A stretch of 64,000 nucleotides of DNA from Roseicella aerolata (GTDB lineage: Bacteria > Pseudomonadota > Alphaproteobacteria > Acetobacterales > Acetobacteraceae), in the NCBI RefSeq assembly GCF_020523605.1, contig NZ_JAJAQI010000033.1, positions 1 to 64,000 on the forward strand, read 5' to 3'. Shown one piece after another: positions 1 through 8,564 of this stretch. A model generated the notes under the pieces. It had not been told where the DNA came from. It made no database searches and saw nothing but the letters and a program-made list of their open reading frames with translations. Each line of letters opens with the position of its first letter. Within the stretch, counting starts at the first letter, position 1. The translations under genes were made by a program, and so were the position numbers.

Positions 1-1403
1 CGCCGATGAGGTCTACGCAGCCCCATACAACGAGCGCAGTTAGGATATGCCGCGCGCGTCGTTGCGTGCGGCCTTTCACCGCACGCTCCCGTGAGGTGCG
101 GCTGCTACATAAGACCGGATATTTCCGCGCGCCGGAAAAGACGCGGGCCCTGTTCGACGGCTCCTGGCTGGAGAGCGGCGACCGTGCCTACATCGCCGGC
201 GGCGACATCCATATCACCGGCCGGATCAAGGACATGATCATCCGGGCCGGCCGGAACATCTACCCGCAGGAGCTGGAGGAGCTGATCGGCACCCTGGAGG
301 GGGTGCGCCGGGGCTGCGTCGCCGTGATCGCCAGCCCCGACCCCGGCAGCGGCACCGAGCGCCTGGTGGTGGTGGCGGAGACCCGGCTGCGCGACCCGGC
401 GGGCCAGGAGGCGCTGCGCCAACGGATCGCCGAGGCCTCCCGCGCCATCCTGCCGGACATGCCACCGGAGGAGGTGATCCTTGCGCCGCCGCATGCGATC
501 CCGAAGACCTCCAGCGGCAAGCTCCGCCGGGCCGCGACGCGCAGCCTGCATGAAAGCGGCGAGCTCGGCCGGCCGCGGCGGCGGGTCTGGTGGCAGTTGG
601 CCCGGCTCTCGGCGGCCGGAATCGGTCCGCGGCTGCGGCGCGGGGCCTCCCGTGCCGGCACGCTGCTCTATGCGGGGTGGTGGTGGACGCTGCTGGTCGG
701 CATGGCGGTGCCGGTCTGGCTGCTGGTGATGGCGCTGCCGCGGCGGCGCTGGCGGCAGGCGGTGGTGCGCCGTGCCATGCGTACCTTTTTCCGGCTGACC
801 GGCACTCCGCTGGCGATGGAAGCGGAGGCGCCGCTGCCGGCGGGAGCCGCGATCCTTGCCGGCAACCATGGCAGCTATCTCGACGTCGCCGTGCTGTCGG
901 CGCTCCTGCCCGGCCCCCTGGTCTTCGCGGCCAAGCAGGAACTGGCGGGGCAGCGCATCGCCGGCCCCTTCCTGCGCCGCCTCGGCACTGTCTTCCTGCG
1001 GCGCCAGGATGCGGCCAGCGGCATCGCCGATGCCGAGGCGGCGCTGCCCGTGCTGCGCGAGGGGCAGCACCTCGTGTGGTTCCCGGAAGGCACCCTCACC
1101 CGGATGCCGGGGCTGCTCCGCTTCCACCTGGGGGCCTTCCGCGTCGCCGCCGAGGCCGGCCTACCGGTGGTGCCGGTGACGATCCGGGGCACCCGCGCGG
1201 CGCTGCGCGGCGGCCAGTGGTTCCCGCGGCGCGCGACCATTGCCGTCCATATCGGGCGGCCGATACTGCCTGAAGGCCAGGATTTCGCGGCGGCGCTGCG
1301 CCTGCGCGACCGGGTGCGGGCCGCCATCCTGGCGCGGTCCGGCGAGCCGGACCTGTCGCACGAGCACGCGGTGCCGACGGTGCGGCCCCCGGGCGGTGGA
1401 TAG
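1..1403 (+). CDS. AMP-dependent acyl ligase C-terminal part fused to PlsC acyltransferase (5' partial)
   Basis: The reading frame is open to the left edge; positions below count from the ATG at 6. Residues 38-180 match the C-terminal lobe of AMP-forming acyl-CoA/acyl-ACP ligases: SGDRAY at 57-62, GRIKDMIIRAGRNIYP at 72-87 and the catalytic-lysine motif PKTSSGK ending at K172. A hydrophobic segment follows at about 220-244. Residues 265-430 form a PlsC/LPLAT domain with the NHGSYLD box (NHx4D) at 287-293 and FPEGT at 359-363. The protein would activate a fatty acid and acylate a lysophospholipid at the inner membrane. The order ligase-then-acyltransferase is the reverse of enterobacterial Aas. 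Before residue 38 nothing resembles the family and codon use is atypical (AGG, ATA, CTA, ACA), so the true 5' end is missing or replaced. Confidence 0.8.
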   Translation, partial: PMRSTQPHTTSAVRICRARRCVRPFTARSREVRLLHKTGYFRAPEKTRALFDGSWLESGDRAYIAGGDIHITGRIKDMIIRAGRNIYPQELEELIGTLEGVRRGCVAVIASPDPGSGTERLVVVAETRLRDPAGQEALRQRIAEASRAILPDMPPEEVILAPPHAIPKTSSGKLRRAATRSLHESGELGRPRRRVWWQLARLSAAGIGPRLRRGASRAGTLLYAGWWWTLLVGMAVPVWLLVMALPRRRWRQAVVRRAMRTFFRLTGTPLAMEAEAPLPAGAAILAGNHGSYLDVAVLSALLPGPLVFAAKQELAGQRIAGPFLRRLGTVFLRRQDAASGIADAEAALPVLREGQHLVWFPEGTLTRMPGLLRFHLGAFRVAAEAGLPVVPVTIRGTRAALRGGQWFPRRATIAVHIGRPILPEGQDFAAALRLRDRVRAAILARSGEPDLSHEHAVPTVRPPGGG

Positions 1404-1519
1404 CGGCCGCGCGGCCTTGTCGAAGGCGCTCACGCTCGGCCGCGGGCCTGCGACCCGGGAGAGGCTCGGGGATGATGGCGGGAGTATTCCCGCAGCGAAG
1501 GCCAAGCCGCCGGGGGGGG

Positions 1520-1595
1520 TGGCGTCCCATAGGGGATTCGAACCCCTGTTGCCGCCGTGAGAGGGCGGTGTCCTAGGCCTCTAGACGAATGGGAC
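1520..1595 (-). tRNA. tRNA-Glu (anticodon CTC), copy 1
   Basis: A 76-nt cloverleaf read on the minus strand. The acceptor arm GTCCCAT pairs with ATGGGAC, followed by discriminator G and an encoded CCA (1520-1522). The anticodon stem is CCGCC/GGCGG with loop CTCTCAC, so the anticodon is CTC (Glu, GAG codons). The T arm contains GGTTCGAATCC. It is identical over its whole length to the gene at 1675-1750. Confidence 0.97.
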
Positions 1596-1674
1596 CTGGG
1601 AACTGACCTGACGGGCTTGCCGGAACGGGCCGGCAGCCTGCCGCGACATCAGTTCAACGCTTACGTGCCGTCGC

Positions 1675-1750
1675 TGGCGTCCCATAGGGGATTCGAACCC
1701 CTGTTGCCGCCGTGAGAGGGCGGTGTCCTAGGCCTCTAGACGAATGGGAC
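1675..1750 (-). tRNA. tRNA-Glu (anticodon CTC), copy 2
   Basis: This is a base-for-base copy of the tRNA-Glu gene at 1520-1595, including the encoded CCA (1675-1677), in the same orientation and 79 bp away. The intervening 79 bp are not duplicated. As the upstream copy on the minus strand it probably shares one transcript with copy 1. Confidence 0.97.
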
Positions 1751-1795
1751 GTGGAGGCGACGTGGGCGGGCTTCTAGGGGCGCGGCGGCGGGGGG

Positions 1796-1975
1796 TCAAG
1801 CATTCTTCGCAGCTTTTCCGGCCGCGGGCCGGGCCGCCCCGTAGCGCCCGTCCCGGCAGGCCTCCGAGCAGTAGCGCACGGTCCCCCAGTCGCGGGCCCA
1901 TTTCTTCCGCCAGGCAAAGCGCCGGCCGCAGGCCGCGCAGGCCTTCTCCGGCAGGTGCGGCTTGCGGTGCGCCAT
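1796..1975 (-). CDS. DUF2256 family zinc-ribbon-like small protein
   Basis: A 59-residue protein starting [20 protein letters not shown]. Cysteines at 13, 16, 36 and 40 form a CxxC...CxxxC pattern typical of DUF2256 and probably bind zinc. The conserved central stretch [11 protein letters not shown] is present, followed by RYCSEAC. The C-terminal tail is Ala/Lys rich and low in complexity. The function of the family is not known; members are often found beside photolyase or repair genes in other bacteria, which is not the case here. It lies 8 bp downstream of the DUF6476 gene on the same strand, so the two are probably cotranscribed. Confidence 0.85.
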   Translation of the reverse strand: MAHRKPHLPEKACAACGRRFAWRKKWARDWGTVRYCSEACRDGRYGAARPAAGKAAKNA

Positions 1976-1983
1976 GCGCCGCC

Positions 1984-2259
1984 CTAACGCCCTGGCCGGA
2001 TCTCGCCGACCACCCGGCCGCGCCGCGGGTCCACCACCAGGACCCGGTCGCCATCCGGCCGCGTCACCCACACCCCGATGCCCTGCTCGGTCGCGGCGAT
2101 GCCGGCAATCCGCGTCCCCTCCGGCTGCTCCAGCGCGGCTTCCCACCTCGCGCCAGCGGCCGGACCACCCATGCGCTGGACGAGCAGCACCGCAAGGGCC
2201 ACGGTGCCGCCGACGATCAGCACCCCCATGACGACGACGAGAACCTTGAGCGCGCGCAC
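1984..2259 (-). CDS. DUF6476 family small membrane protein
   Basis: A 91-residue protein with one membrane segment near the N-terminus (about residues 3-28, [15 protein letters not shown]...) and a short periplasmic domain ending in [16 protein letters not shown]. The GTG start at 2259 is preferred because GGGAGG lies about 7 nt upstream and the membrane helix begins at once. The protein resembles the small DUF6476 proteins encoded divergently to rluD-type genes in many alphaproteobacteria; its role is unknown. Its 5' end overlaps the likely start of the divergent pseudouridine synthase gene by about 32 bp. The family call rests on memory of the pattern. Confidence 0.7.
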   Translation of the reverse strand: MRALKVLVVVMGVLIVGGTVALAVLLVQRMGGPAAGARWEAALEQPEGTRIAGIAATEQGIGVWVTRPDGDRVLVVDPRRGRVVGEIRPGR

Positions 2260-3250
2260 CGAACCCTCCCCTGACTCCACGACCGGCGAGACCATCACCC
2301 TGACGGCGGCGCCCGAGCAGGCCGGCCTGCGGGCCGACCGATTCCTCGCGGAGGCGATAGGTTCGCTCTCGCGCTCCCGCGTCAAGGCGCTGATCGCGGC
2401 CGGCGGCGCCAGCCGGGACGGCAAGCCCCTGCGCGACGCTGCCGAGGCCGTGCGCCCTGGCAGCGTCTATTCGCTGGCGATCCCGGCCGCCGCCCCCGCC
2501 TTGCCCGTCCCGCAGGACATCCCGCTGGCCATCCTGTTCGAGGATGCCGACCTGATTGTGCTGGACAAGCCAGCCGGGCTGGTGGTCCACCCCGCGCCCG
2601 GCAACCAGGACGGTACGCTGGTCAATGCCCTGCTCGCCCATGCGGGGGAGGACCTGCCGGGCATCGGCGGGGAGAAGCGGCCGGGTATCGTCCACCGGCT
2701 GGACAAGGACACCTCAGGAGTGATGGTGGTGGCGAAGACCGAGCGCGCCCACCGCGCCCTGTCGGACGCCTTCGCCACCCGCGACCTGGACCGTGAATAC
2801 CTCGCCCTGGTCTGGGGCGTCCCGACCCCGACGGCCGGAGAGATCGAGGCGGCGATCGGCCGCCACCCGACCGACCGGAAGCGCATGGCGGTGGTGCAGA
2901 AGGGCGGCAAGCCGGCGCTCACCCGCTATGCGACGGAGCGCGCCTGGGGCACCGCCTGCGCCCTGCTGCGCTGCCGGCTGGCGACCGGCCGGACCCATCA
3001 GATCAGGGTCCACCTAGCCGAGATTAACCATCCTTTAATCGGGGACCCGGTGTATCTTCGGCGGGTACCAGCCGCCGCCCGCAGCTTGGCGGAGCCGGTC
3101 CGGCAGGCGCTTCTGGCCTTTCCTCGTCAGGCCCTGCACGCCGCGTCCCTGGGCTTCCGGCACCCCGTCACGGGTCGGGAATTGAGCTTTTCGGTCCCGC
3201 CACCCCCGGATTTCGTTTCGCTTATCACATTGCTGTCTGGTAACACTTAG
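2228..3250 (+). CDS. RluA/RluD-family 23S rRNA pseudouridine synthase
   Basis: An approximately 340-residue enzyme that isomerises uridine to pseudouridine in 23S rRNA. An S4-like RNA-binding region (about residues 31-85) precedes the RluA catalytic domain. The signature HRLDKDTSG is at 156-164 with catalytic Asp159; the later [10 protein letters not shown] motif is also present. The start is uncertain: conserved sequence begins around [18 protein letters not shown], and the nearest in-frame ATG, GTG or TTG upstream is the ATG at 2228, inside the divergent DUF6476 gene. A hairpin with a T-run follows the stop by 1 bp. Downstream comes rpoH, a neighbourhood common in alphaproteobacteria. Confidence 0.9.
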   Translation: MTTTRTLSARTEPSPDSTTGETITLTAAPEQAGLRADRFLAEAIGSLSRSRVKALIAAGGASRDGKPLRDAAEAVRPGSVYSLAIPAAAPALPVPQDIPLAILFEDADLIVLDKPAGLVVHPAPGNQDGTLVNALLAHAGEDLPGIGGEKRPGIVHRLDKDTSGVMVVAKTERAHRALSDAFATRDLDREYLALVWGVPTPTAGEIEAAIGRHPTDRKRMAVVQKGGKPALTRYATERAWGTACALLRCRLATGRTHQIRVHLAEINHPLIGDPVYLRRVPAAARSLAEPVRQALLAFPRQALHAASLGFRHPVTGRELSFSVPPPPDFVSLITLLSGNT

Positions 3251-3251
3251 T

Positions 3252-3275
3252 AACCAAGCGGGATACTTGGTTTTT
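3252..3275 (+). terminator. Rho-independent terminator after the pseudouridine synthase
   Basis: A 7-bp perfect stem, AACCAAG (3252-3258) with CTTGGTT (3266-3272), closes a 7-nt loop. It runs straight into TTTTT (3271-3275). It begins just after the stop codon at 3250. It is the only hairpin in this window with a clear T-run. Confidence 0.85.
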
Positions 3276-3477
3276 CTGGACAAGCGGCACCGTTGGCGGT
3301 ACAAACCGCCAGTGGCAGCGCATCGGGTGCCGAAAATGCCGGACCCGCCGTCCTTACTCGCCCCGTCGTGACCGGGGCAGGCGACGTCCGGTGGGCCTGC
3401 ATGACGTTCGAACTGCCAGGATCGGTCGCGGACCGGGCACCGCCGTCACGGGGTGACCCTCCGCGCGCAGGAGGCAG

Positions 3478-4368
3478 ATGTCCCCAATGGCTTCCAGCTC
3501 GGTCATTCCAATCGCCCCGGAGGGCAATCTCTCCCGCTACCTGCAGGAGATCCGCAAATTCCCCATGCTCTCGCCGGAGGAAGAACTGAACCTCGCCCGG
3601 CGCTGGCGTGACAACGGCGACGAACGTGCCGCGCACAAGCTCGTCACCAGCCATCTCCGGCTCGTGGCCAAGATCGCGATGGGCTACCGCGGCTATGGCC
3701 TGCCGGTCGGCGAGCTCATCTCAGAGGGCAATGTCGGCATGATGCAGGCGGTGAAGCGGTTCGATCCGGACCGCGGGTTCCGCCTCGCCACCTATGCCAT
3801 GTGGTGGATCCGTGCCGCCATCCAGGAATACATCCTCCACAGCTGGTCGCTGGTGAAGATGGGGACGACGGCCGCCCAGAAAAAGCTCTTTTTCAATCTC
3901 AGGCGCTTGAAGGGCCAGATGGCCGCGCTCGAGGACGGCGACCTGAAGCCGGAGCAGGTGGAAAAGATCGCCCGCGTCCTGCAGGTGCCGGAGCAGGACG
4001 TGGTCTCCATGAACCGCCGCCTGGCCTCCCCCGATCATTCGCTGAACGCGCCGGTGCGCGCGGACAGCGAGGGCGAGTGGCAGGACTGGCTGGTGGATGA
4101 GCAGGAGACGCAGGAAAGCGAGCTTTCCGAGCGGGAGGACCTCACCAATCGCCGCATGCTGCTCGGCGAGGCGTTGAAGACGCTGAACGAGCGGGAGCGG
4201 CACATCCTGATCGAGCGGCGCCTGAAGGACGAGCCGACGACGCTGGAGGAGCTCTCGCAGCAGTACAACATCAGCCGCGAGCGCGTGCGCCAGATCGAGG
4301 TGCGCGCCTTCGAGAAGCTGCAGAAGAGCATGAAGACGCAGATCGTCGAGCGGCGGCTCGCGGTCTGA
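3478..4368 (+). CDS. rpoH: RNA polymerase sigma-32 factor RpoH
   Basis: A 296-residue heat-shock sigma factor. Region 2 shows LISEGNVGMMQAVKRFDPDRG and FRLATYAMWWIRAAIQEYI, which bind core enzyme and the -10 element. The RpoH box QKKLFFNLR lies at 134-142 and separates this protein from RpoD and RpoS. The C-terminus carries the region 4 helix-turn-helix ISRERVRQIEVRAFEKLQ. AGGAGG at 3469-3474 precedes two candidate starts, ATG 3478 (3 nt away) and ATG 3487 (12 nt away); the second would remove only three residues. The 227-bp upstream gap holds the terminator of the previous gene, and no heat-shock promoter could be read with confidence. Confidence 0.96.
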   Translation: MSPMASSSVIPIAPEGNLSRYLQEIRKFPMLSPEEELNLARRWRDNGDERAAHKLVTSHLRLVAKIAMGYRGYGLPVGELISEGNVGMMQAVKRFDPDRGFRLATYAMWWIRAAIQEYILHSWSLVKMGTTAAQKKLFFNLRRLKGQMAALEDGDLKPEQVEKIARVLQVPEQDVVSMNRRLASPDHSLNAPVRADSEGEWQDWLVDEQETQESELSEREDLTNRRMLLGEALKTLNERERHILIERRLKDEPTTLEELSQQYNISRERVRQIEVRAFEKLQKSMKTQIVERRLAV

Positions 4369-4391
4369 GGCTGCGTCGGCTCGCGGTCTGA
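4354..4391 (+). repeat. 15-bp direct repeat across the rpoH stop codon
   Basis: CGGCTCGCGGTCTGA occurs at 4354-4368, where it encodes the last four residues and the stop of rpoH, and again at 4377-4391, 23 bp further on. It looks like a small local duplication. The second copy is non-coding. Confidence 0.8.
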
Positions 4392-4704
4392 TCGGGCCGG
4401 CCGAAGGCCCGGCAGGCTCGCAGCCCGGGCCTTCTGCTTGGCGCGTCACCCTGGCCCTGGTCATCCTTCAGGGATCGGGAGCCAGGCGGTGGCGCGGCGG
4501 CCGCTCCCGCACGGCCCGCCGGTTCCTGACGGCTGGCCTGGGCACTCCGCGCGGCGGGCCTGGCGGCATGTCGCCGAACTCCGCAGGCCGGGTCCGGGAT
4601 GGGATGCTGCCGTCATTCCCGCGCCCCATGCCGCTCATTGCCACCCGCGATTGGCGCTCCGCCCCGCCCGGAGGCATTCATCCCGGTGAGACGAGGAGCC
4701 CTCC
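4369..4704. other. Intergenic region with no recognised gene
   Basis: 336 bp between rpoH and the VOC gene. Apart from the second copy of the 15-bp direct repeat and a GC-rich hairpin-capable stretch (GGGCC/GGCCC around 4394-4413), nothing was recognised. The short open frames here show no family resemblance. A purine-rich ribosome-binding site for the next gene lies just before 4705. Confidence 0.6.
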
Positions 4705-5232
4705 ATGCCCGACACCCTCCCCCAGCCCGGCCCGGCCGCCGCCATCCATCCGCAGGTCCGCATCGGCCATGTCCATCTGAAGGTCGCCGATCTCGACCGC
4801 GCCCTGGCCTTCTGGCGGGACGTCATCGGCATGGAGGTGCAGCAGCGCATGGGCGACCAGGCGGCCTTCCTCTCGGCCGGCGGCTACCACCACCATATCG
4901 CGCTGAATACCTGGGAAAGCGCCGGCGGTCCGCCACCGCCCCGCGGCACCACCGGCCTCTACCATGTCGCCCTGCTCTACCCGGACAGGCCCTCGCTCGC
5001 CGCCGCGCTGCTTCGCGTGCTGCAGGCCGGCGTGCCGCTGGAGGGCGCCTCCGACCATGGCGTCTCGGAGGCCATCTATCTCCGCGACCCCGACGGCAAC
5101 GGCATCGAGCTCTATCGCGACCGGCCGCGCAGCGAATGGCCGCGCGACGCCGAGGGCCGGCTCCGGATGACCAACCGCCATTTCGATCTTCAGGCGCTGC
5201 TCGCCGAACTGCCAGGGGTGGCCGCGGGCTAG
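4705..5232 (+). CDS. VOC superfamily (glyoxalase/dioxygenase-type) protein
   Basis: A 175-residue vicinal-oxygen-chelate protein. The first beta-alpha-beta-beta-beta module begins at IGHVHLKVADLDRALAFW (20-37) and the second at GLYHVALLYPDR (84-95), ending in the signature LRDPDGNGIELYRDR (126-140). His24, His87 and Glu135 are the likely metal ligands. The layout resembles CatE-type extradiol dioxygenases and uncharacterised bacterial VOC enzymes; the substrate cannot be told from sequence. It appears to be a single-gene unit. The ATG is preceded by GACGAGGAG. Confidence 0.85.
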   Translation: MPDTLPQPGPAAAIHPQVRIGHVHLKVADLDRALAFWRDVIGMEVQQRMGDQAAFLSAGGYHHHIALNTWESAGGPPPPRGTTGLYHVALLYPDRPSLAAALLRVLQAGVPLEGASDHGVSEAIYLRDPDGNGIELYRDRPRSEWPRDAEGRLRMTNRHFDLQALLAELPGVAAG

Positions 5233-5565
5233 CCCTCGGCACGCCGCGGGGCGGATTCGGGCCGGGCCGGCCCCGCCATGCCGGGCATCCGCGCGGCCCC
5301 ACGTTCCAGCGGGGACACCACGCGGATCACGGCCCACCCGGCCGGCATCCACCCTGGCCGCTGGCGCTCAGGCCCGGGCGGCCACTGCCGGAACGGCATG
5401 CCGGTTGCGCGCCCGGCATCCTGCCATCGCCGCGTCCTGTCGCCCCCGCAGCCGGAACAGCCGCACCAGGCCTGCCGCCTGCCTTCGCCGTGATTGGCCG
5501 GCCGGGAACCTTCAAGCTACCGAGACGCAGACGGAGAGACGGCCGAAGCAGCTGGGACGCGCGCG
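5233..5565. other. Intergenic region with no recognised gene
   Basis: 333 bp between the VOC gene and the ABC membrane protein. It is rich in short GGCCGG/CCGGCC palindromes, as expected at this base composition. No promoter, repeat family or convincing open frame was recognised. If the next gene used the TTG at 5494 instead of the ATG at 5566, its last 72 bp would be coding. Confidence 0.5.
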
Positions 5566-6684
5566 ATGATGGCACCGAAGACTCCACACGCGACCTGGCG
5601 GGCCACCGCCTCCCGCTTCTGGGCGATTGCCGGCGGCTTCTGGTACCGGCCGGAAAGCCGGCGCCAGGCTTTCGGCCTCGTCACCGTCCTGCTGCTGCTG
5701 GCCGCCACCGAAGTGGCGCTGATGCTGCGGTTCAACACCTGGAACCGCCACCTGTTCGATGCGCTGGAGCGCCGCGACGCCCAGGCCGTGCTGGCCGAAT
5801 GCGGCGTCCTCCTCCTCATCGTCGCCGGCTTCTGCGTGGCGAGCGCCGGCCAGCTCCTCTGCCGCCGGCGCCTCGCCCTCGGCTGGCGCGCCTGGCTCGG
5901 CTATCGCCTCACCGCCGGCTGGGTAGCGTCCGGGGGCGGCAACGCGGCCGACAACCTCGATGGCCGCATTGCCGAGGATGCCCGGGTGGCGACGGAGGAG
6001 GCGGTGGAACTCGCCGCGTCCTTCACCCATGCCCTGATGACGCTCGGCCTCTTCGTCGGTGTGCTCTGGGCGCTGTCGGACCACCCGCCGATCGTGCTCG
6101 GCGGCGTCTCCTTCGCCCTGCCCGGCTACCTGCTCTGGCTGGCCGTGCTCTATGCCCTGCTCGGCATGGCCATCGCGGTGCTGGCCGGACGGCCGCTGAC
6201 CCGCAGCACGGACCACCGCCAGGCGAAGGAGGCCGATTACCGTGCCGCCCTGGTCCGCACCCGTGACGGCGGGCGGGCGGGGCGGGAGGAGGAGGGGCTG
6301 CTGGCCCGCCTCTTCGGCGACCTCGCCTCGGCCTTCGAGCGGCAGAGCCGCGCCTTCGCCCGGCTGGAATTCTTCGTCTGCGCCGTCACCCGGACCGGGC
6401 TCGGCCTGCCCTTCCTGGTGGCGACGCCCGCCTATCTGGCCGGGGTGGCGACGCTGGGCTGGCTGATGCAGGCGGCGCAGGCCTTCCAGACCGTGTCGGA
6501 GGCGCTGCGCTGGCCGGTTCAGCACATGCCGCGGCTGGCCACCTGGCGTGCCTCGGCGGAGCGCGTGATCGTGCTGGCCGACGCGGCGCCACCCCCGACG
6601 GGCGCGGTGCCGGCGGGCGCCACGCCGGCCGGTGCTGGGCCCGAGCCGGCCCCGCTGCCCGCCACCGCTCCGGTCGGGTCGTAG
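5566..6684 (+). CDS. ABC transporter membrane subunit of SbmA/YddA (ABC_membrane_2) type lacking an ATPase domain
   Basis: About 372 residues. The N-terminal motif FWAIAGGFWYRPESRRQAF and about six hydrophobic segments match the transmembrane half of ABCD/YddA-like transporters and SbmA/BacA-like importers. The conserved cytoplasmic motif DHRQAKEADYRAALVRTRDGG is present. YddA-type proteins continue into a nucleotide-binding domain at this point. Here the frame ends in a Pro/Ala-rich tail after RVIVLADAA, and no Walker A, Walker B or signature motif follows in any frame before prfC. It may work like SbmA, which uses the proton gradient, or with an ATPase encoded elsewhere. The ATG at 5566 is preferred; a TTG at 5494 is possible. 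Confidence 0.75.
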   Translation: MMAPKTPHATWRATASRFWAIAGGFWYRPESRRQAFGLVTVLLLLAATEVALMLRFNTWNRHLFDALERRDAQAVLAECGVLLLIVAGFCVASAGQLLCRRRLALGWRAWLGYRLTAGWVASGGGNAADNLDGRIAEDARVATEEAVELAASFTHALMTLGLFVGVLWALSDHPPIVLGGVSFALPGYLLWLAVLYALLGMAIAVLAGRPLTRSTDHRQAKEADYRAALVRTRDGGRAGREEEGLLARLFGDLASAFERQSRAFARLEFFVCAVTRTGLGLPFLVATPAYLAGVATLGWLMQAAQAFQTVSEALRWPVQHMPRLATWRASAERVIVLADAAPPPTGAVPAGATPAGAGPEPAPLPATAPVGS

Positions 6685-6859
6685 CCGCAGGCGGCCCGCC
6701 CCGGGCCTGGCGGCGACCCGCTCCGGCTGCGATGGCTCCCCGCCCGGGTTCTGACCGGGTTGCAGCCGCCGCGCTGGCGCCGGCGGACGGGAGAGCCTAC
6801 ATGCGGGGCCTGCCCAGAGATTGCCGCCCGCCGCCCCCCAGGGACACCCAAGAGGATTC

Positions 6860-8527
6860 ATGGATCTCGCCGCCGACATCACCGACCGTGCCGCCTCCGG
6901 CGCGATGGACAGGGTCGCGCCGGAAGGCGCGCGGGATAAGGTCGCCGCCGAAGCCTCCCGCCGACGGACCTTCGCCATTATCGCCCATCCGGATGCCGGC
7001 AAGACCACGCTGACCGAGAAGCTGCTGCTGAAGGGCGGCGCCATCCAGCTGGCCGGCGCCGTCCGCGCCAAGGGCAATGCCCGCCGCACGCGTTCGGACT
7101 GGATGAAGATCGAGCAGGATCGCGGCATCTCGGTCGCGACATCCGTGATGACCTTCGAGCGCGGGGGGCTGGTCTTCAACCTGCTGGACACGCCGGGCCA
7201 CGAGGATTTCTCGGAGGATACCTACCGTACCCTCACCGCCGTCGATGCGGCCGTGATGGTTCTCGACGCGGCGAAAGGCATCGAGAGCCAGACGAGAAAG
7301 CTCTTCGAGGTCTGCCGCCTGCGCGACATCCCGATCATCACCTTCGTCAACAAGATGGACCGGGAGGCGCGCGACCCCTTCGAGCTGATCGACGAGATCG
7401 AGAAGACCCTGGCCCTGGATGCCGCCCCGGTTGCCTGGCCGGTGGGCCGCGCCAGCGAATTCGCCGGGACCTATGATCTGCTGGAAAGGCGCTTCCTGCC
7501 GGTGGATGCCGATGACAGCGCGGCGATCGACCTGAATGGCCTGGACGACCCGAAGCTGGAGGCGCTGGTCGGCCCCGAGCGCGCCGCGGCGCTGCGCGAG
7601 GAGGCCGAGCTGGCCGAGGCGGGCCTGAACGCCTTCGACCTGGAGGCCTTCCGCGAGGGCCACCTCACCCCGGTCTTCTTCGGCTCCGCCCTGCGGGATT
7701 TCGGCGTCGGCCACCTGCTGGATGGCCTGTCGTGCTACGCCCCGCCGCCCGGCGCCCGCGCCGGCGACCCGCGCGAGGTGCAGCCGGGCGAGGAGAAGCT
7801 GACCGGCTTCGTCTTCAAGGTGCAGGCGAACATGGACCCGAACCACCGGGACCGGGTCGCTTTCGTCCGGCTCTGCTCCGGCAAGCTGGTCAAGGGCATG
7901 CGCCTGAAGCAGGTCCGGACGGGCAAGCAGGTGCCGGTCAACGCGCCGCTGTTCTTCTTCGCCAAGGACCGGCAGGTGGCCGAAGAGGCCTGGCCGGGCG
8001 ATGTGGTGGGGGTGGCAAACCATGGCACGCTGCGCATCGGCGACACCCTGACCGAAGGCGAGGAGCTGAATTTCCGCGGCGTCCCGAGCTTCGCCCCGGA
8101 GATCCTCCGCCATGTCCAGCTCGAGGACCCGATGCTGGCGAAGAAGCTGAAGACCGCGCTCGACCAGCTGGCCGAGGAAGGGGTGGTGCAGCTTTTCCGC
8201 CCGCTCGATGGCTCCCTGCCCGTCGTCGGCGTCGTCGGCCAGTTGCAGCTCGATGTGCTGCAGTCCCGGCTGAAGGTCGAATACGGCGTTCCCGCACGGT
8301 TCCAGGAGACGATGTGGTCCATGATGCGCTGGGTGACCGGCGAGGACCGCACGGCGCTGGAGCGCTTCGCCAGCCTGAACCGCCGCGATGCCGGGGAGGA
8401 CCATGACGGCGAGCTGGTCGCCTTCTTCGGCTCGGACTGGCGGCGCAAGCGGGCCGAGGAGGAATGGCCCATGCTGAAATTCCACGCGGTGCGGGAACAG
8501 CACGGGCTGGTCGCGGCGAAGCGCTGA
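6860..8527 (+). CDS. prfC: Peptide chain release factor 3
   Basis: A 555-residue GTPase that recycles RF1 and RF2 from the ribosome after peptide release. The G1 loop is AHPDAGKTT (42-50), G3 is DTPGHEDF and G4 is NKMD. The switch region DWMKIEQDRGISV and the C-terminal domain motif LQLDVLQSRLKVEYGV are typical of RF3 rather than EF-G. It is about 25 residues longer than the E. coli protein because of an N-terminal extension (MDLAADITDRA...). The ATG at 6860 has AGAGGA upstream. It reads towards the DoxX gene, with a stem-loop between the two. Confidence 0.95.
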   Translation: MDLAADITDRAASGAMDRVAPEGARDKVAAEASRRRTFAIIAHPDAGKTTLTEKLLLKGGAIQLAGAVRAKGNARRTRSDWMKIEQDRGISVATSVMTFERGGLVFNLLDTPGHEDFSEDTYRTLTAVDAAVMVLDAAKGIESQTRKLFEVCRLRDIPIITFVNKMDREARDPFELIDEIEKTLALDAAPVAWPVGRASEFAGTYDLLERRFLPVDADDSAAIDLNGLDDPKLEALVGPERAAALREEAELAEAGLNAFDLEAFREGHLTPVFFGSALRDFGVGHLLDGLSCYAPPPGARAGDPREVQPGEEKLTGFVFKVQANMDPNHRDRVAFVRLCSGKLVKGMRLKQVRTGKQVPVNAPLFFFAKDRQVAEEAWPGDVVGVANHGTLRIGDTLTEGEELNFRGVPSFAPEILRHVQLEDPMLAKKLKTALDQLAEEGVVQLFRPLDGSLPVVGVVGQLQLDVLQSRLKVEYGVPARFQETMWSMMRWVTGEDRTALERFASLNRRDAGEDHDGELVAFFGSDWRRKRAEEEWPMLKFHAVREQHGLVAAKR

Positions 8528-8544
8528 GGCGCCCGCCCCGACCT

Positions 8545-8563
8545 GGACGGGCCGCGCCCGTCC
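8545..8563. terminator. Stem-loop between convergent prfC and DoxX genes
   Basis: GGACGGG (8545-8551) pairs perfectly with CCCGTCC (8557-8563) across a 5-nt loop. It fills the 37-bp gap between two convergent genes, so it may act as a bidirectional terminator, although no T-run follows on either strand. Confidence 0.45.
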
Positions 8564-8564
8564 C

